Below are positions 63,131-64,000 of a DNA stretch of 64,000 bases, in pieces (positions within the stretch are counted from its first letter, which is position 1; each line of letters starts with the position of its first letter). This DNA comes from Alphaproteobacteria bacterium (GTDB lineage: Bacteria; Pseudomonadota; Alphaproteobacteria; Rs-D84; CASDRH01): contig JAOASE010000004.1 of the NCBI GenBank assembly GCA_025210155.1, forward strand, positions 39,254-103,253. Reading direction: 5' to 3'. The notes under the pieces were generated by a model. The model was given only the letters and a program-made list of their open reading frames with translations, did no database searches and was not told the origin of the DNA. A program made the translations under genes and the position numbers.

Positions 63131-63706
63131 TTATATAAAAGATTTTTTAATTCCTAGCTTATCATATTTTCTTAGATAATTAATTGCTTGTCTTGGAGTA
63201 TTTACTATTACGAATTTATCGAAGTCATCTCTAGCGATAAAACCATCTCTCCAACCACTTCTTAATACTTTATAAAGAGGTCCCCAGAATTCTTTTCCAA
63301 CTAGGATTAAACATTTACCTGTCATTTCGTCTACTTGTAAGGCAGTTAAAACATCTGTTATTTCATCTATAGTTCCAACTCCGCCAGGAAGTGCTATGAA
63401 GGCATCAGAAACTTCCATCATTTTTCTTTTTCTTAGAGAGAGATCTTTGTGAACATAGTTTTTAACTAATGGACTGTCTATTGGTTTTTCTAGGTGGGTA
63501 ATAACTTCTGTTGTATGTCCTTCAGCTTTTCCACCGTGGTGAATAATTCCGTTTTCAACAGCTCCCATAAGACCTACTCCACCGGCGCCATATACTAGTG
63601 TTTTTTCTGCTTCTGCCAATCTTCTTCCCATTTCGTATGCTGTTTTTACGTGTTTAGGATTTTTCCCTTTGTGAGCCCCACAAAATACACAAACTTTTTT
63701 TATCAT
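63131..63706 (-). CDS. LOG-family protein (TIGR00730, Rossmann fold)
   Basis: 191 residues. Family of nucleoside-5'-monophosphate phosphoribohydrolases, best known for releasing cytokinins; in bacteria the natural substrate is often unclear. YGAGGVGLMGAVENG (39-53), LRKRKM (91-96) and PGGVGTIDEI (107-117) form the nucleotide site with the conserved Arg and Glu. The old label lysine decarboxylase is wrong for this family. Confidence 0.92.
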   Translation of the reverse strand: MIKKVCVFCGAHKGKNPKHVKTAYEMGRRLAEAEKTLVYGAGGVGLMGAVENGIIHHGGKAEGHTTEVITHLEKPIDSPLVKNYVHKDLSLRKRKMMEVSDAFIALPGGVGTIDEITDVLTALQVDEMTGKCLILVGKEFWGPLYKVLRSGWRDGFIARDDFDKFVIVNTPRQAINYLRKYDKLGIKKSFI

Positions 63707-63829
63707 TTACTTTTTCTCCTCATTTATATTTTGATGACATTATAGCAAAAGTAAGGATTTTTATCAAATATTTTTATTTTTAACTTGAATTTTTTTTTAA
63801 TATGAATATTATATTTTCATAAGTTATAT

Positions 63830-63903
63830 GGTCGGTTGGCAGAGAGGCTATGCAGTGGACTGCAAATCCATGTACATCGGTTCAAATCCGGTACCGACCT
63901 CCA
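63830..63903 (+). tRNA. tRNA-Cys (anticodon GCA)
   Basis: Acceptor stem GGTCGGT / ACCGACC is perfect; the anticodon stem TGGAC-TGCAAA-TCCA places GCA; T-arm CATCGG-TTCAAAT-CCGGT; discriminator base U73, an identity element for Cys; CCA is encoded. 74 bases. D-arm GGC-AGAGAGGCTAT-GC is short but normal for tRNA-Cys. Confidence 0.95.
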
Positions 63904-63917
63904 AATTTTGAAATTAG

Positions 63918-63959
63918 ACTCCAGGGATAATGGTAAGGTTCTCCTGGGGTTTATTTTTT
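63918..63959 (+). terminator. terminator of tRNA-Cys
   Basis: ACTCCAGG / CCTGGGGT stem with a 17-base loop, then TTATTTTTTA. Confidence 0.75.
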
Positions 63960-64000
63960 ATTCACCGTATTTGAACAAGTTAAAATCTGCCGCTGACGAA
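63958..64000 (-). CDS. C-terminal end of a further gene (cut by the window edge)
   Basis: On the minus strand the frame reads SSAADFNLFKYGE and stops with TAA at 63960-63958. Thirteen residues are too few to name it. Confidence 0.35.
   Translation of the reverse strand, partial: SSAADFNLFKYGE

Overview
The window comes from a low-GC bacterial chromosome, about one third G+C by eye. Several lines point to an alphaproteobacterium: a GapR/DUF2312 gene, an alphaproteobacterial SspB, an alphaproteobacterial DUF2066 protein and AddB, KdsB (so LPS with KDO), an Mla-type lipid transporter pair, and an outer-membrane barrel ending in Phe. The prepilin-like start GRSMIEMLGVLAII and the base composition suggest one of the uncultured gut alphaproteobacterial lineages (RF32-like); that last step is inference. 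There is no phage, no insertion sequence and no CRISPR array.

Layout. 1-2706: two tandem prepilin-like proteins with long cysteine-repeat tails (the first is cut by the window edge), each preceded by the same hairpin, which is both a terminator and the carrier of the Shine-Dalgarno. 2769-5051: fabD, a HIT protein and kdsB. 5052-5408: a hairpin-rich gap, then a small membrane protein. 5738-19554: the ribosomal S10/spc/alpha clusters on the minus strand, rpsJ to rplQ including secY and rpoA, with adk and rpmJ absent and a strong new promoter in front of rpsM. 19555-22800: the usual fusA-tuf-rpsJ junction is broken; tuf is absent and its place is taken by an unrecognised plus-strand gene and a GC-rich, multi-hairpin region that looks like an unassigned RNA gene. 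22937-27590: a MATE exporter, comEC and nrdR.

27625-32625 is a compact four-gene minus-strand operon of exported proteins: a coiled-coil protein, a 765-residue Cys-rich protein with an internal duplication, an NPGN-type domain protein and a DUF2066 protein. It is the best candidate for an undescribed envelope system. 32758-40148: rpsT, addB interrupted by one in-frame TAG, the penicillin-binding protein 1A gene with a probably leaderless mRNA, and ychF. 40240-48582: AI-2E-family permease, a 466-base gap with a candidate small RNA, dnaJ with a heat-shock-like promoter, a small secreted thrombospondin-like protein, mlaE, an mlaF with a 290-residue Lys-rich extension, a barrel protein and typA. 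48763-64000: dnaB, a compositionally odd lipoprotein, sspB, xthA, gapR, pyk, pgk, an unknown basic protein, valS, nagZ, an M23 peptidase, sufE, a LOG-family protein, tRNA-Cys and the tail of one further gene.

Most genes are housekeeping. Cell-wall work is well represented (PBP1A, NagZ, M23 peptidase, KdsB, Mla, possibly the NPGN protein). Intrinsic terminators are frequent and clear. TAG is an ordinary stop codon here (rpsE, rpsM and rplQ end with it).
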